Source of the DNA: Chromera velia
Taxonomy: Eukaryota > Sar > Chromeraceae
Direction: 5' to 3'
DNA length: 28,672 bases
Assembly (NCBI GenBank): GCA_018398765.1
Contig: JAHBMJ010004957.1
Location: forward strand, 46,581-75,252
Numbering within the stretch: position 1 is the stretch's first letter; each line of letters begins with the position of its first letter. Made by a program: the position numbers and the translations under genes. This document shows, piece after piece, positions 1 through 8,599 of this stretch. Below the pieces are notes generated by a model. The model had not been told where the DNA came from and ran no database searches. It saw only the letters and a list, made by a program, of their open reading frames with translations.

Positions 1-340
1 GGGGGAAGTTTAGGGAGGCTAGGAGGGAGGGAGAGAGAAGCAGGGCTGATGTATGTAATAATGTAAATTTCACGACTTGAATTTTATGACGAGAATAGAT
101 CAAGTGAAGACTTGATGATGCTGGTACAAACTATGCCACTATGGAATCAAGTTTTGAAGTAGTTATTTTTTAGATGATGTAACTTGTAATGTAACTAGTG
201 GTGTGATGATTATAAACTTGGAGGTTCTGATACAATGAAAATTGTATGCCAAAATATAACTGAAACATGCATGACTCGGATAACATAGCCTGAGCTAGAG
301 CCTGAGGTTAATTATAATTAGGATTCGGATTTTTTTTTGA
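1..340. other. AT-rich intergenic DNA, nothing recognised
   Basis: No long open frame, RNA gene or clear repeat is visible here. The sequence is AT-rich and ends against the GATT-type microsatellite that closes the retrotransposon fragment to its right. Confidence 0.5.
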
Positions 341-1630
341 TTGATTGATTAATTCCGCCCTAGGGCCTTCCCGCTATGTCTATCTGTCGCCATTTTGTCC
401 GGAGGATTGGCCTCCCGCCCCAATGCCGATTGTTCGACGTGCAATTCATACTAAGTGAGTCTACCTAGGAAACTACTTGTCATTCTCCTAGTGATTCTCA
501 GCTAACTAGACTTTATAGGCTAAACTGTACGTAAGTTTTCTGTTCCGATGACTTTAACACATATTCACATAATATTCTAAATTAAATTAATTAGTTTACT
601 AATTATAAAACTAGTCATTATGGGATTAATAATCAAACCCAGAATCAAACATTCAAATTTTAAAGAGGCGTAGCCTCGGGTGTTATAATCAATGTTTCAT
701 ATATTTGCAAGCGTCAAACAGCACTGGCACCGAAACTACGCTGCATGAACTTGATTAAAAAAAATTTTATTAAGCTTGTTTTCAACATAAGCTAGTGATA
801 AGTGATTTAGTACATGGTGTCCTAAAGCAGCGTCCCCGTTTTGTTTTATAGAGGTCGCTCCCCGCAAACGGCAGCAGGGTATATACCTCATCTTTGAGAA
901 TCAGACGACACCTCGTAGCCCGCCTGGTTTCGATCCAAGGCCGCGAACCGACACCAATCTCTCAATCTACGTTTTGTATTCTATGATTTACGGGCTCAGG
1001 CTGCTCAGAAGGGACTGCTCCCAAAATTGATCCAATAACACAGGACGACAGGGCGTTTTGGCTTTGTGCACGCCCTCTTTCCATTTTTCCCCTAGCGATT
1101 GCCCTTTCTCCCACTCTTAGCTGTTTTCTTGCTTCCATCGCTTCCAAGATGGTCTTGTATTCTTCTTTTCTTCTTTCCGTTCCTCCCTTTCCCGGTGTGA
1201 TTACTCTGTGTCTCTGTGCCAACACGGTCTCATCCAATGAGCTTCCAAGTGTGTACCTTCCTAGGCTTTCCTTAGCTTTCCTTGAACACTCTTCTTTGGA
1301 ACGCCATCGGAACGCCACCCTCTCCAGAAACCTTAACTCATCCACTACACTGTGCTCTTCATTCATCAAGAATCGGAACAGACCTTCAATGTGTAGTCTG
1401 CCTCTTTGTCCTTTCCTTTTCTCTCTGCAAACTTCTCTTACCCTCTTTTCTCTTTTCTCGTTCCCGTCCGCTTCCAATGCTCTGTACATGTGCATTCTCA
1501 TCCTGTCATGAGTCGGACACTCAGTCAGCATGTGAATTTCGTCCTCAAACAGCTCTATTTCCATCCTTCCTTTACAAAAGGGGCAAAGTCTCTCCTGCAA
1601 CGGCACCCTCTGCCCTCCTCTTTCTGGCAC
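341..1630 (-). mobile_element. 5'-truncated non-LTR retrotransposon fragment
   Basis: The - strand carries the C-terminal end of a non-LTR retrotransposon polyprotein (962-1630). About 600 bp of non-coding DNA follows, then a short microsatellite tail, seen on the + strand as an eight-T run plus GATT units at 341-352. Microsatellite or poly(A)-like tails are typical 3' ends of target-primed retrotransposons, so I read 341-961 as 3' UTR plus tail. No reverse transcriptase is present. The element runs upstream into GA-rich simple repeats, where it is presumably 5'-truncated. The tail junction (TTCCGCCCTAG next to GATT units) recurs near 5077-5090. Element borders are inferred and no target-site duplication was identified. 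Confidence 0.45.
962..1630 (-). pseudogene. C-terminal CCHC-finger part of non-LTR ORF2
   Basis: This open frame of about 222 codons holds a cysteine/histidine motif near its start: CPFC, then about 15 residues, then HMLTEC. This C-x2-C...H-x4-C pattern is the finger found at the C-terminus of many L1/I/Jockey-type ORF2 proteins. The following 170 residues are basic and rich in Arg, Glu and Lys, as in these C-terminal tails. A separate fragment at 11501-11857 has the same arrangement (CDKC...HVLTEC), which supports the call. No start codon in a good context is visible, and the frame probably continues a longer, lost protein. Endonuclease and reverse transcriptase domains are absent, so this is a dead fragment. 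Confidence 0.5.
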
Positions 1631-1700
1631 TCTTCCTTTTGTTCAACTTGCCGCCCTGTCTCCACCTCTGCAGGCTGCTCTCCTTCTGTGTCCTCCTTCT

Positions 1701-1717
1701 GAGAAAAAGAGAGAGAG

Positions 1718-1756
<39 letters not shown>

Positions 1757-1827
1757 AAGAAAGAAAGGAAGGAAGGAAAGAAGGAAGGAAGGAAGAAAGG
1801 AAGGAAGAAAGGAAGGAAGAAAGAGCG

Positions 1828-1871
<44 letters not shown>
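1701..1871. repeat. GA / GAAA / GGAA purine-rich microsatellite
   Basis: A compound purine tract: GA dinucleotides, then GAAA and GGAA units, then GA again. All strand-specific purine content is on the + strand. Apparent open frames across it (Glu/Arg or Ser/Leu repeats) are artefacts. Confidence 0.95.
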
Positions 1872-1872
<1 letters not shown>

Positions 1873-2087
1873 ATATGGTTTTTTCCCCTCCTCTTCCTCA
1901 TTAACACAACAGACAAAAAGAAAAAAAGCAACAAAAACAAGGGAACATCACGACCACTCGGACAAAGTGGGCTGGGGGCCCAAAAGGTGAGAGTTAAGCG
2001 CTCCTTGCCTCTCAACCTCCCAGCAGAACTTCACGTGATCACTTGTTCGTCACACGCTACTGTCCTGCTGGCAGTGCTTCCACTCAA

Positions 2088-2088
2088 G

Positions 2089-2133
<45 letters not shown>

Positions 2134-2212
2134 AAGAAGACAAGAAAAAACAACAATGAAAAAAAGAAAGAAAAACTGCACGTGGCAGACAGACAGACAG
2201 ACAGACAGACGA

Positions 2213-2264
<52 letters not shown>

Positions 2265-2397
2265 GCAGACATACATACATACATACATACATACAGACAG
2301 ACAGACAGACAATATCATCTTGTCTTCACTTCACTTTTTCCGAATCGCTTCCTTTCTTTCAAACAAACAGACAAACAGACAGACAGACAGACAGACT
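2088..2397. repeat. GA, CAGA and CATA microsatellite cluster
   Basis: GA repeats (about 2090-2130) are followed by a long ACAG/CAGA array (about 2187-2312) with an embedded CATA block (about 2268-2294), and a second CAGA block (about 2363-2396). Occasional substitutions (gaac, caaa, ggca) interrupt the units, so the array is not fresh. Confidence 0.95.
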
Positions 2398-3900
2398 GTT
2401 TTGTTGCTTCTTTTCCTTTTTGCTCTTTTGTTCCTCATCGTTTAGCCCCTTTTTTTCCTTTTGTTCAGACAGGATGACCAATAGATCGGACAGAGGTGCA
2501 GCACAGACTGACAGATGAGTTCGAAGACAGGCAGGCACGCTGGCTCGCACACAGACTATATGACGTCTCTTTTTCTTTTTGGTTCTTTTGCAGCTTCCCT
2601 CTTGAATTTCTGACAGACATCCTTCACGTCCCTCCCTGTCTCTCTGACCGTGCTCTCTCATGCACTGAAGGGGGGTCAATCCGACCACGTACCCTTCCTT
2701 TGGGAGATGATGGCAGAGATGTCCTGAAAAGAGGCGGGAGGGCAGGAAGAGGCAGGCAGGGAGAAAGGATGGAAGGAAGGGCGGATATGACAGACTGAGA
2801 GAGTCGAAGCAGTGTTGACAGACGGCCGACCCGGGTTGCAGCACCACAAAGGTAAACATTCCTTTCCAAATAAATGCACGTCTCATTAGACCAAAAAGAG
2901 AGAAGTTTTGGACAAAACAGGAAAAAAATCCGACAAAACGCAAATGTGAGCTTCAGCGTACCAGACGCGACCCTTCAGTGTCAAGAAGTAAAATAGACAT
3001 GACGATGGGAAGTAAAGGGAAGAAGTAGAAGGATGCATGCATGCCACTCTCTTTGGATTCACGACAGCTAGAAATAAAGAGGCGCCATCCAGAACAAAAA
3101 TCAGGACGTGCAGAAATCATGTTCTCTTACCTCAGCGCTCATAGCAGTCTCAGGGTGTCAAACCCTGTCTTGCCCTTTTCTATTCTGCTCACAGACTTCA
3201 GGAGCTTCTCCATCTCCGAAGAACAGAATTGGATAAGAAAACTATATATGAAGAGTAGAAATTCAGCTATATATATGGGAGACGGCAAAAACGCTGCATG
3301 CTAGAAAATTTTGTCGCAGAGTCTCAGACCGCATTCGAGCTGCGTGCCCGGGTTTGTCAGAAGGATTTGAGTCATTTAAAGCACCCAAGATCGGCTACAT
3401 TATTGCACAGAATTCCCTTTCTTACGAGACTCGGGGAGGTAACGAGAGAGAGAGAGAGAGCTGTTGCAGTGTTGCATGCTGTTGCGCGTATGCACATTGC
3501 GCATACATTGCGCGCGCAAAATCACGCAAATGCATGCAAGGAACATCGAAAAAAGCTTTTGTCATCCGATCGCGTTCAGTTTGACTGACCTGTTCAAGCG
3601 TGGATGGTTGTTGACCTTCTGACATCTTCTGACGAGTTAGTTCGACCATTTGAGATCGCTGCACGTCATGCATACTAATCTGCGGGCATTTTCAGTTCCC
3701 ATAAAGCCTCGGTGTTGGCTGCAGTATCGTCCTCCTTGTATTGCCAAACTCTCTCTATTGCACTGTGCATGCGTATCCACCTGCTCGAACGTTGACACAA
3801 CATATATATGCGGCCATCTACTGCTGGTAATTCACTCCGTATACAGGGCTGGGATTTTTCGTGAGTCGCTCATCATCAGCGGGCTGACCGAGGCACAGCC
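2398..3900. other. Intergenic DNA, no gene assigned
   Basis: This stretch holds scattered short CAGA/GGCAGG-like units, a GA run at 3448-3462 and a GC/TG-alternating patch at about 3480-3540. None of the short open frames looks coding. The last few hundred bases are presumably 5' flank of the gene starting at 3901; no promoter element can be named with confidence. Confidence 0.5.
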
Positions 3901-4728
3901 ATGCAGCCCCGAAGGTCAAAGAGAGTCAAGGCCGCTGCCGAAGAAAAGGAGGACAGGGAGGAAGGCCAGCAGAGTGATGGACAACCTCCCCTCCGAAAGC
4001 AGTTGAAGAAGCCCGTTCTAAAGAGCGATGCCGAGCCGTGCACTTGGATTGAAGGGAAAGAAGCGTTTATCGAGACATTCCGAGCCAACGCTGAGGCTAA
4101 CGGGTGCAGAGTCGAAGTGCTCGACCGGTTCGATGGTGAGGACCTGCCTGCCGAGCTAAGAGGTTTGGTGTGGAAGATTGCGCTCGTCCGAGGTTCTGGT
4201 TCGGATCGCGAGGAGGTGGATCACCTTTCGGTGTGGTTTGCAGGACTTCACGACACGATTGACAGAACCCATCTGTGTAACCACTCCACGATGAAAATTG
4301 TGGTCTGGTATCTCAAACTTACCGATCATGCTGGGTGGGAGAGAGTTCGATCGCAATTCTTCTCGAGGAAGCACGTGCTCTTGGTTGCTGACAACGACAA
4401 GTGCAAAGACGACTCACGGTGGTTTTTTCTTGGTGAAGGGGAAACAAGAGGAGCGAGTTCTGCAATGGAAAGAGGTGAGTGGGATGCGTACATGCAGGCA
4501 GCGGGTGGGCGTCTGTTCTCGTTCCTCTCAAACCAGGACTCTGCACCAGGGCCAGAAGGAGAGGCGCCCAAGAGACCGGCTCATTATGACGTGAGTCTCT
4601 CGTTGCTCTTTGCGAAACTCCTGAAGGCAGACCTCCAGGCTTTGGCCGAGCACTCTCGACATGGCGTTCTTGGGTGCACTGTCAACAGATTCAAGTGTTC
4701 TCTGTGCAATCCACAGGGAACTGTTTGA
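3901..4728 (+). CDS. Uncharacterised single-exon protein, 275 aa
   Basis: An uninterrupted frame from ATG (3901) to TGA (4726-4728). The first 40 residues are basic and Glu/Lys-rich, with a QPRRSKRVKAA stretch that could be a nuclear localisation signal. Residues 45-230 have the mixed composition of a folded domain, with conserved-looking aromatic segments (VWFAGLHD, KIVVWYLKL, RWFFLGEG). A Glu/Pro/Gly-rich linker follows, then an alpha-helical stretch (SLSLLFAKLLKADLQALAEH) and a C-terminal CSLC pair. I recognise no family. Composition and codon mix look coding, unlike the repeat-driven frames nearby. No intron signal is needed, which is unusual beside the multi-exon genes here and would fit a retrocopy or a mobile-element-derived gene. 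Function unknown. Confidence 0.6.
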   Translation: MQPRRSKRVKAAAEEKEDREEGQQSDGQPPLRKQLKKPVLKSDAEPCTWIEGKEAFIETFRANAEANGCRVEVLDRFDGEDLPAELRGLVWKIALVRGSGSDREEVDHLSVWFAGLHDTIDRTHLCNHSTMKIVVWYLKLTDHAGWERVRSQFFSRKHVLLVADNDKCKDDSRWFFLGEGETRGASSAMERGEWDAYMQAAGGRLFSFLSNQDSAPGPEGEAPKRPAHYDVSLSLLFAKLLKADLQALAEHSRHGVLGCTVNRFKCSLCNPQGTV

Positions 4729-5048
4729 AGTTGAAGGCTAGAATTGAAGGGAGCAACACGCAACCTATGCATAAGCTGGGGAAAAACATATTAGGGAGAC
4801 GAGAGCATCTCAGGAGTCAGGAGAGAGTACTATGCTAGACTAGTATGCTAGAGAGTATGAAGCGAGGCTAGCAGTAATAAGGTGAATGCAGCAGCCTGGG
4901 CTACAGCTTTATCGATCTACTTTTAAACATGATCTTAGCATTGATCTAGCACGTACAACCAGGTATTAAAGTGAAGATCAGACCTATGATAACCGTCACA
5001 TACTAATATAATATTAATTAACATTGACCTAGTAATTGATAGTCATTA
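4729..5048. other. Intergenic 3' flank, nothing recognised
   Basis: A moderately AT-rich flank of the preceding gene, with several short CTAG-containing direct units (GCTAGACTAG, TATGCTAGA). No RNA gene or coding region is seen. Confidence 0.4.
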
Positions 5049-5336
5049 TTGATTGATTGATTGATTGATTGATTAATATGTTCCGCCCTAGATTATTGAC
5101 CAGCCTAGTGACCAGCTCTGAAAGACATAAAAACAAAAATTATTTAAAACATTCATTCTCATAGCCTGAGTCATACGTTATGGCTAGGCAGTGGACTGCG
5201 GAAGGCACCCAAACATACATCCTATCCTATCCTATGACTCATTTTAACAAAATTTACCTTCACTTACAACATAAATATTGATGACTTATAAGTGTTTCTT
5301 AATCATCCTTAATTTATTTTTCATTCTAAATCAATT

Positions 5337-5367
<31 letters not shown>

Positions 5368-5368
5368 T
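5049..5368. repeat. Inverted GATT/AATC arrays around a 260-bp spacer
   Basis: GATT units at about 5049-5077, ending ATTAAT, face the reverse-complement AATC units at about 5333-5367, starting ATTAAT. The pair could fold into a stem of about 30 bp. On the inner side of the left arm the sequence TTCCGCCCTAG (about 5080-5090) matches the junction next to the GATT tail at about 354-364. Both arms may be outward-pointing tails of short retroelement insertions, or one hairpin element. Confidence 0.6.
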
Positions 5369-5429
5369 TTCACCTATTTAATTCACGTTTTAAATATTTT
5401 TAAATTGATGTAAATTTTTAAGTAAATTC

Positions 5430-6784
5430 ATTGAAATTCGTTTATAAATTCACCTAAAAATTTATTTAGTAAAAGGAGCTTCTGAAAGCTGACGGCCCTG
5501 CACATCAGGTTCTGTGTATTGATGCTGAGCCTAGAGAAGGGCTCCAACAAGCTCACTGTGACAGACAAAGCAGATGCATGGTCACTTGTCCCTTTCTTTG
5601 GCACTAAATAGATGATGGGTCCTGGCTTGTTGCGGTGGGGCACAGCCGATCCCACAAAGTCACGGTAGAACCTAGGGTAGAACTGCGGCTGGTCTTTTCT
5701 GAGTGGCACTGTTTTGGCTCTTGACTTGCTCCCTGTGTCTAGCTTCACTAGTGGTATAAAACCAACTCTCTTCGCGTCAAGGTCAGCATGGAATGTACAA
5801 AGGCTTCCTTCTACTTCCTGTGTAAATTGTTTGTAGCCCTTTCACCCACTGCTTTCCTGATCAGCTTTTCGGCGTCTGTATATGTATCCAACAACACCCT
5901 GTAGCCTCTCTTTCCTATCTGAAAAACCCTCTTGTTGTCGGAGTTTTGCATTATTCTAACCTACTCAACCTTCTGCCAACGTGCCCTCTTGCAGTTCTGG
6001 CCCCCCGACCTCTGTTGTCCACAAAAACGCTTTTCCTAGTCAAACGACTGTGCACCAGCCCATTCTGATGGAGGACAGAAAGGCCACTCAGAAGGTCCTC
6101 TACCAGGTGCAGACCAGCACCAATATCTCTTGCCTCGGGGGCCGGATGATGGTGTATCCAGTCCTCCAGGGTGCCGAGAGGATACGCCGGTTTCTTGATA
6201 AACTTAAACGCCCCCTCTTACCAAGCGCCAAGCTGCGGAACCAGATGTGGGTGCCTGATAACCACCTGTCTTTCCGTCTGTCGGAGGAAAGTCTGCAAGG
6301 CGTGAGAATTTCCTAAAAAAATTTCTCCACGCAGCAGCTTACAGCCTCACGCCTGCTCGATCGACGACACTACAAAACCTTTTAAACGGATTTTGCGACG
6401 CTGTACGGCAGTTTCCATAAAACTGCTCCACATGCTCATCTTCTACCAAGGTGCCCTCTTACAGTTCTGGGCGGACGACCCGAAGAAACTGGCTCCCATC
6501 AGAAAGCAGTTCAGGGAATTGATTGTAAGCAAGAGAGAGCAGATGGGCCTATTCCTTGAGGATCTTCTTCTCTTCAGTTGCAAACTCGTTCCGAAGCTGC
6601 TGCACGTTTGCGGTGAGCGCCTCAATCGCTTCTTGCTCTTCCTTATTCTCTGCACTAGAGAGGCCTTAAAATTTTTTTCTAATCTCATTTCTCTTGTCAC
6701 TGTGCGCTCACAAACGATGCTTCTGCTGCTCAAAGAGTTCTTGAAGCGATTCTCAGTCTTTTTTAAGTCCTTTTTCGAACTCTT
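5430..6784 (-). pseudogene. Protein-kinase-like pseudogene with coiled coil
   Basis: Exon A (6784 down to 6480) encodes a coiled-coil-like stretch (NKEEQEAIEALTANVQQLRN) but has in-frame stops at 6753-6755, 6708-6710, 6666-6668 and 6549-6551. It is preceded by a good acceptor (tctctccgcag). Exon B (6292 down to 6010) starts after ccttgcag in matching phase. It reads like a kinase N-to-C-lobe transition: RHPHLVPQLGAW (subdomain IV), a TAA stop at 6218-6220, a hinge-like YPLGTLEDWI, an alpha-E helix (LSGLSVLHQNGLVH), then SRLTRKSVFVD, where HRD is expected. Further downstream, frames near 5940-5820 (RVFQIGKRG, possibly the DFG position) and 5748-5430 (SDHASALSVTVSLLE, like subdomain IX) continue the fold with at least one frame change. 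The catalytic Asp of HRD is missing, so the ancestor was probably a pseudokinase. The kinase assignment is by motif order only. Confidence 0.5.
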
Positions 6785-7054
6785 CTGCGGAGAGACAATC
6801 AAAAAGGGGACTAAAGAGCTGCAAGACGGGCATGGCAGCACCGCAGGAGCTCGCTGCAGTGGCCCCAGACCGCTCAGCCTGAATTCCCATGCAGAGAACC
6901 AACAGAACTTTCTGTATTAGGTTACAGAGTCTTTTTCTGCTTGCTCCTACTTCTCACAGAGTTTGACAGGTTGCTGCAACGTGAAATAACAGTATTGGCA
7001 CCTCTAGCAAGCAGCTGTAGGGCCTGGCGAGCCCTCCATGGAAATCGTAGGACT

Positions 7055-7444
7055 TTAGGGGGCTGAGAGACTGTTAACAAGAGAAATGAACCCTTTCGCT
7101 TGCATCTCTTTGAAGTAGTTTCTTATCATTCCCTCACAGACAAACCGAACTTCCAACGTAGTGCCACATCCACTTACTAGCACAGCGCTGATGCCGAGGT
7201 ATGCTTGCACCTTCTGCTCAGTCCGATTCTCTTTGTACTGCAAGACCAAAACCTCTTCAGCAACACCGTCTCTGTGAATCGACCAGCTTGCCGCCCTCAC
7301 GAGCTCTCCAGAACTCTGAAGGCGCTGGAGGGCTGGAACCAGAGCGGCAGGCGAGAGGTTCGACAGACTGTATGCGCGGTACTTCAGAAACCTTACCCCC
7401 CCCCCCCCNCCCCCCGAAAGGGGACGCACAGGGTGGGTCTGCAC
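7055..7444 (-). CDS. Unassigned exon candidate, interrupted by gap
   Basis: An open frame of 129 codons with coding-like composition (ALVPALQRLQSSGELVR, EEVLVLQYKENRTEQKVQ, LGISAVL). A perfect donor, gtaagt, begins at 7177 directly after SAVL in phase 0, so the true exon may end at 7178. The upstream end lies in a C/G homopolymer containing the unknown base 7409, so the reading frame across it is unreliable. It could be an upstream exon of the kinase-like gene debris to its left. No family recognised. Confidence 0.3.
   Translation of the reverse strand: MQTHPVRPLSGXGGGGVRFLKYRAYSLSNLSPAALVPALQRLQSSGELVRAASWSIHRDGVAEEVLVLQYKENRTEQKVQAYLGISAVLVSGCGTTLEVRFVCEGMIRNYFKEMQAKGFISLVNSLSAP
7396..7415. 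other. Poly-C run with an unknown base
   Basis: A homopolymer of about 19 C interrupted by N at 7409. This is probably an assembly or read-quality artefact, and frames crossing it should not be trusted. Confidence 0.9.
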
Positions 7445-7858
7445 TCTCTTCTCCTCAGCCCAACGACAGTCTCCCTAATTGCCTCCCTCTATCCCATCTC
7501 TACAGTGTCTGCCTTCCCTATCTGTCGGTCAGGTACCCTGTAACAGCCATGCACACAGAATGCCTAGCAGAACGCACGATAACATACATGTAAACCATCA
7601 ATCCGCGTGTCCCCAAAACTTAAAATCTGAACGGTCCCGACTTGTTGTTCTCCCTATACAATCAGTTAGACAAAGGAACACGTAGTACCTCTTCTCTTCT
7701 TGTCAGACGATTAAAGTATATCAGTGTTAGGCTATTGAAGCATGTCAGAATAAAACGGAATCATATGTAGGGGAGGACCTTCGGGGACCTTTGGGCGTAC
7801 AGATGGAAGGCAGCACAAACACTGAGAGGGCTTAGAGCACTCAAAAGTGACCACTGAC

Positions 7859-7942
7859 CTTCCTCATATGGCTTCCCTTCCACCAAGTACCCATCGTACC
7901 TTCTGCCGTCCTCCCATTCGAATACTCCAAACCAGGTGGGTC
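7859..7942 (-). CDS. MORN-repeat-like exon
   Basis: An 84-nt block between an acceptor (cgcttgctcag) and a donor (gtcagt, the form used by MON1 in this window). In the frame entered with two bases it reads FGVFEWEDGRRYDGYLVEG. This fits the MORN pattern (G-x-[FY]-x-W/Y-x-[ED]-G-x-x-Y-x-G-x-[WFL]), a motif of about 23 residues that binds lipid or protein partners and often occurs in tandem. Only one unit is clear; a weaker candidate (LYSSGRFYQTQFKKG) lies at about 9145-9100 on the same strand. The rest of the gene could not be assembled, so start, end and partner domains are unknown. Confidence 0.35.
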
Positions 7943-8176
7943 CTGAGCAAGCGAAAAAATCCATCTAATCTTGAAGCCAGCAAAGTCATACCGGCCATGG
8001 GTGAAAATAACACGATTTATCATTCATGATTCCCTGCTCCTCTAATCGTTCTGGGTCATTAGGCTAGAATCAAGAGATCCGGGTACGCTGCAGTATAAGC
8101 TGCAATCAGCAGTGCGAAAAGGGTTGACAAAAAGGCTGACATAGGTGTCCATATTAGACTAGATGGCGCACATTCT

Positions 8177-8470
8177 TCAGTCGACCATTTCTCTTAGCAC
8201 TTCAAAAACATACAAGGCGAACAATCGAAAGGAGCTTGACACACGGAAGCTCAGGCTCCCCCTAACCTCCCGCCTCAGAGTGCCCGTTAGGACAGCACTA
8301 ACAGCGGTGGGGTTGCACATCCAGTCCGGAAGGACGATAACGGGAAACATTTTATTGGCTTTTGCCCCTTTGCAGAGGCCCTTCAAGACCCAAACGGAAA
8401 ACGAAATGCCTCTTTCTTTGAAGATCATCACGCAATTCTGTCCATCGATTGCGTAAGGAGGAAAAGGGCT
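8177..8470 (-). CDS. Unassigned exon candidate
   Basis: A frame of about 97 codons that begins just after a good acceptor (tttacctgcag, cut at 8471/8470) and runs to a TGA at 8177. Its residues look coding: SPFPPYAIDGQNCVMIFKE, then ISFSVWVLKG, VIVLPDW and LTGTLRRE. It could be a terminal exon, or could splice out at gttagg near 8268. It lies on the same strand as the MORN-like exon about 235 bp further on and may belong to the same gene. No family recognised. Confidence 0.3.
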   Translation of the reverse strand, partial: SPFPPYAIDGQNCVMIFKERGISFSVWVLKGLCKGAKANKMFPVIVLPDWMCNPTAVSAVLTGTLRREVRGSLSFRVSSSFRLFALYVFEVLREMVD

Positions 8471-8599
8471 CTGCAGGTAAAGATACGGGGGGAAAAAGCA
8501 AATTTGAGTATAAAACCCTGAGTGAGCTTGGAAGGTGTCTTGCAGGAGAAAGAGCAGCAACCGACCTGCTTCCATGCTGGCTCTCCGGGGCGGCACTGT

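Noticed and set aside
895-960. tRNA-like T-loop sequence (GGTTTCGATCC)
   Set aside because: No matching acceptor, D or anticodon stems could be folded around it.
2187-2312. Possible CRISPR array
   Set aside because: The repeats are a 4-bp microsatellite without unique spacers, in a eukaryotic genome.
2031-2318. - strand frames of Cys/Leu/Ser/Val repeats
   Set aside because: Direct translation of the CAGA array; no real gene signal.
1282-2445. 387-codon + strand frame with Arg/Glu and Thr/Asp/Arg/Gln repeats
   Set aside because: It is driven by GA and CAGA microsatellites and overlaps the antisense of the retroelement fragment.
6393-6920. 175-codon + strand frame rich in Phe/Leu
   Set aside because: Antisense of the Lys/Glu-rich coiled-coil exon; splice signals and exon phase support the - strand instead.
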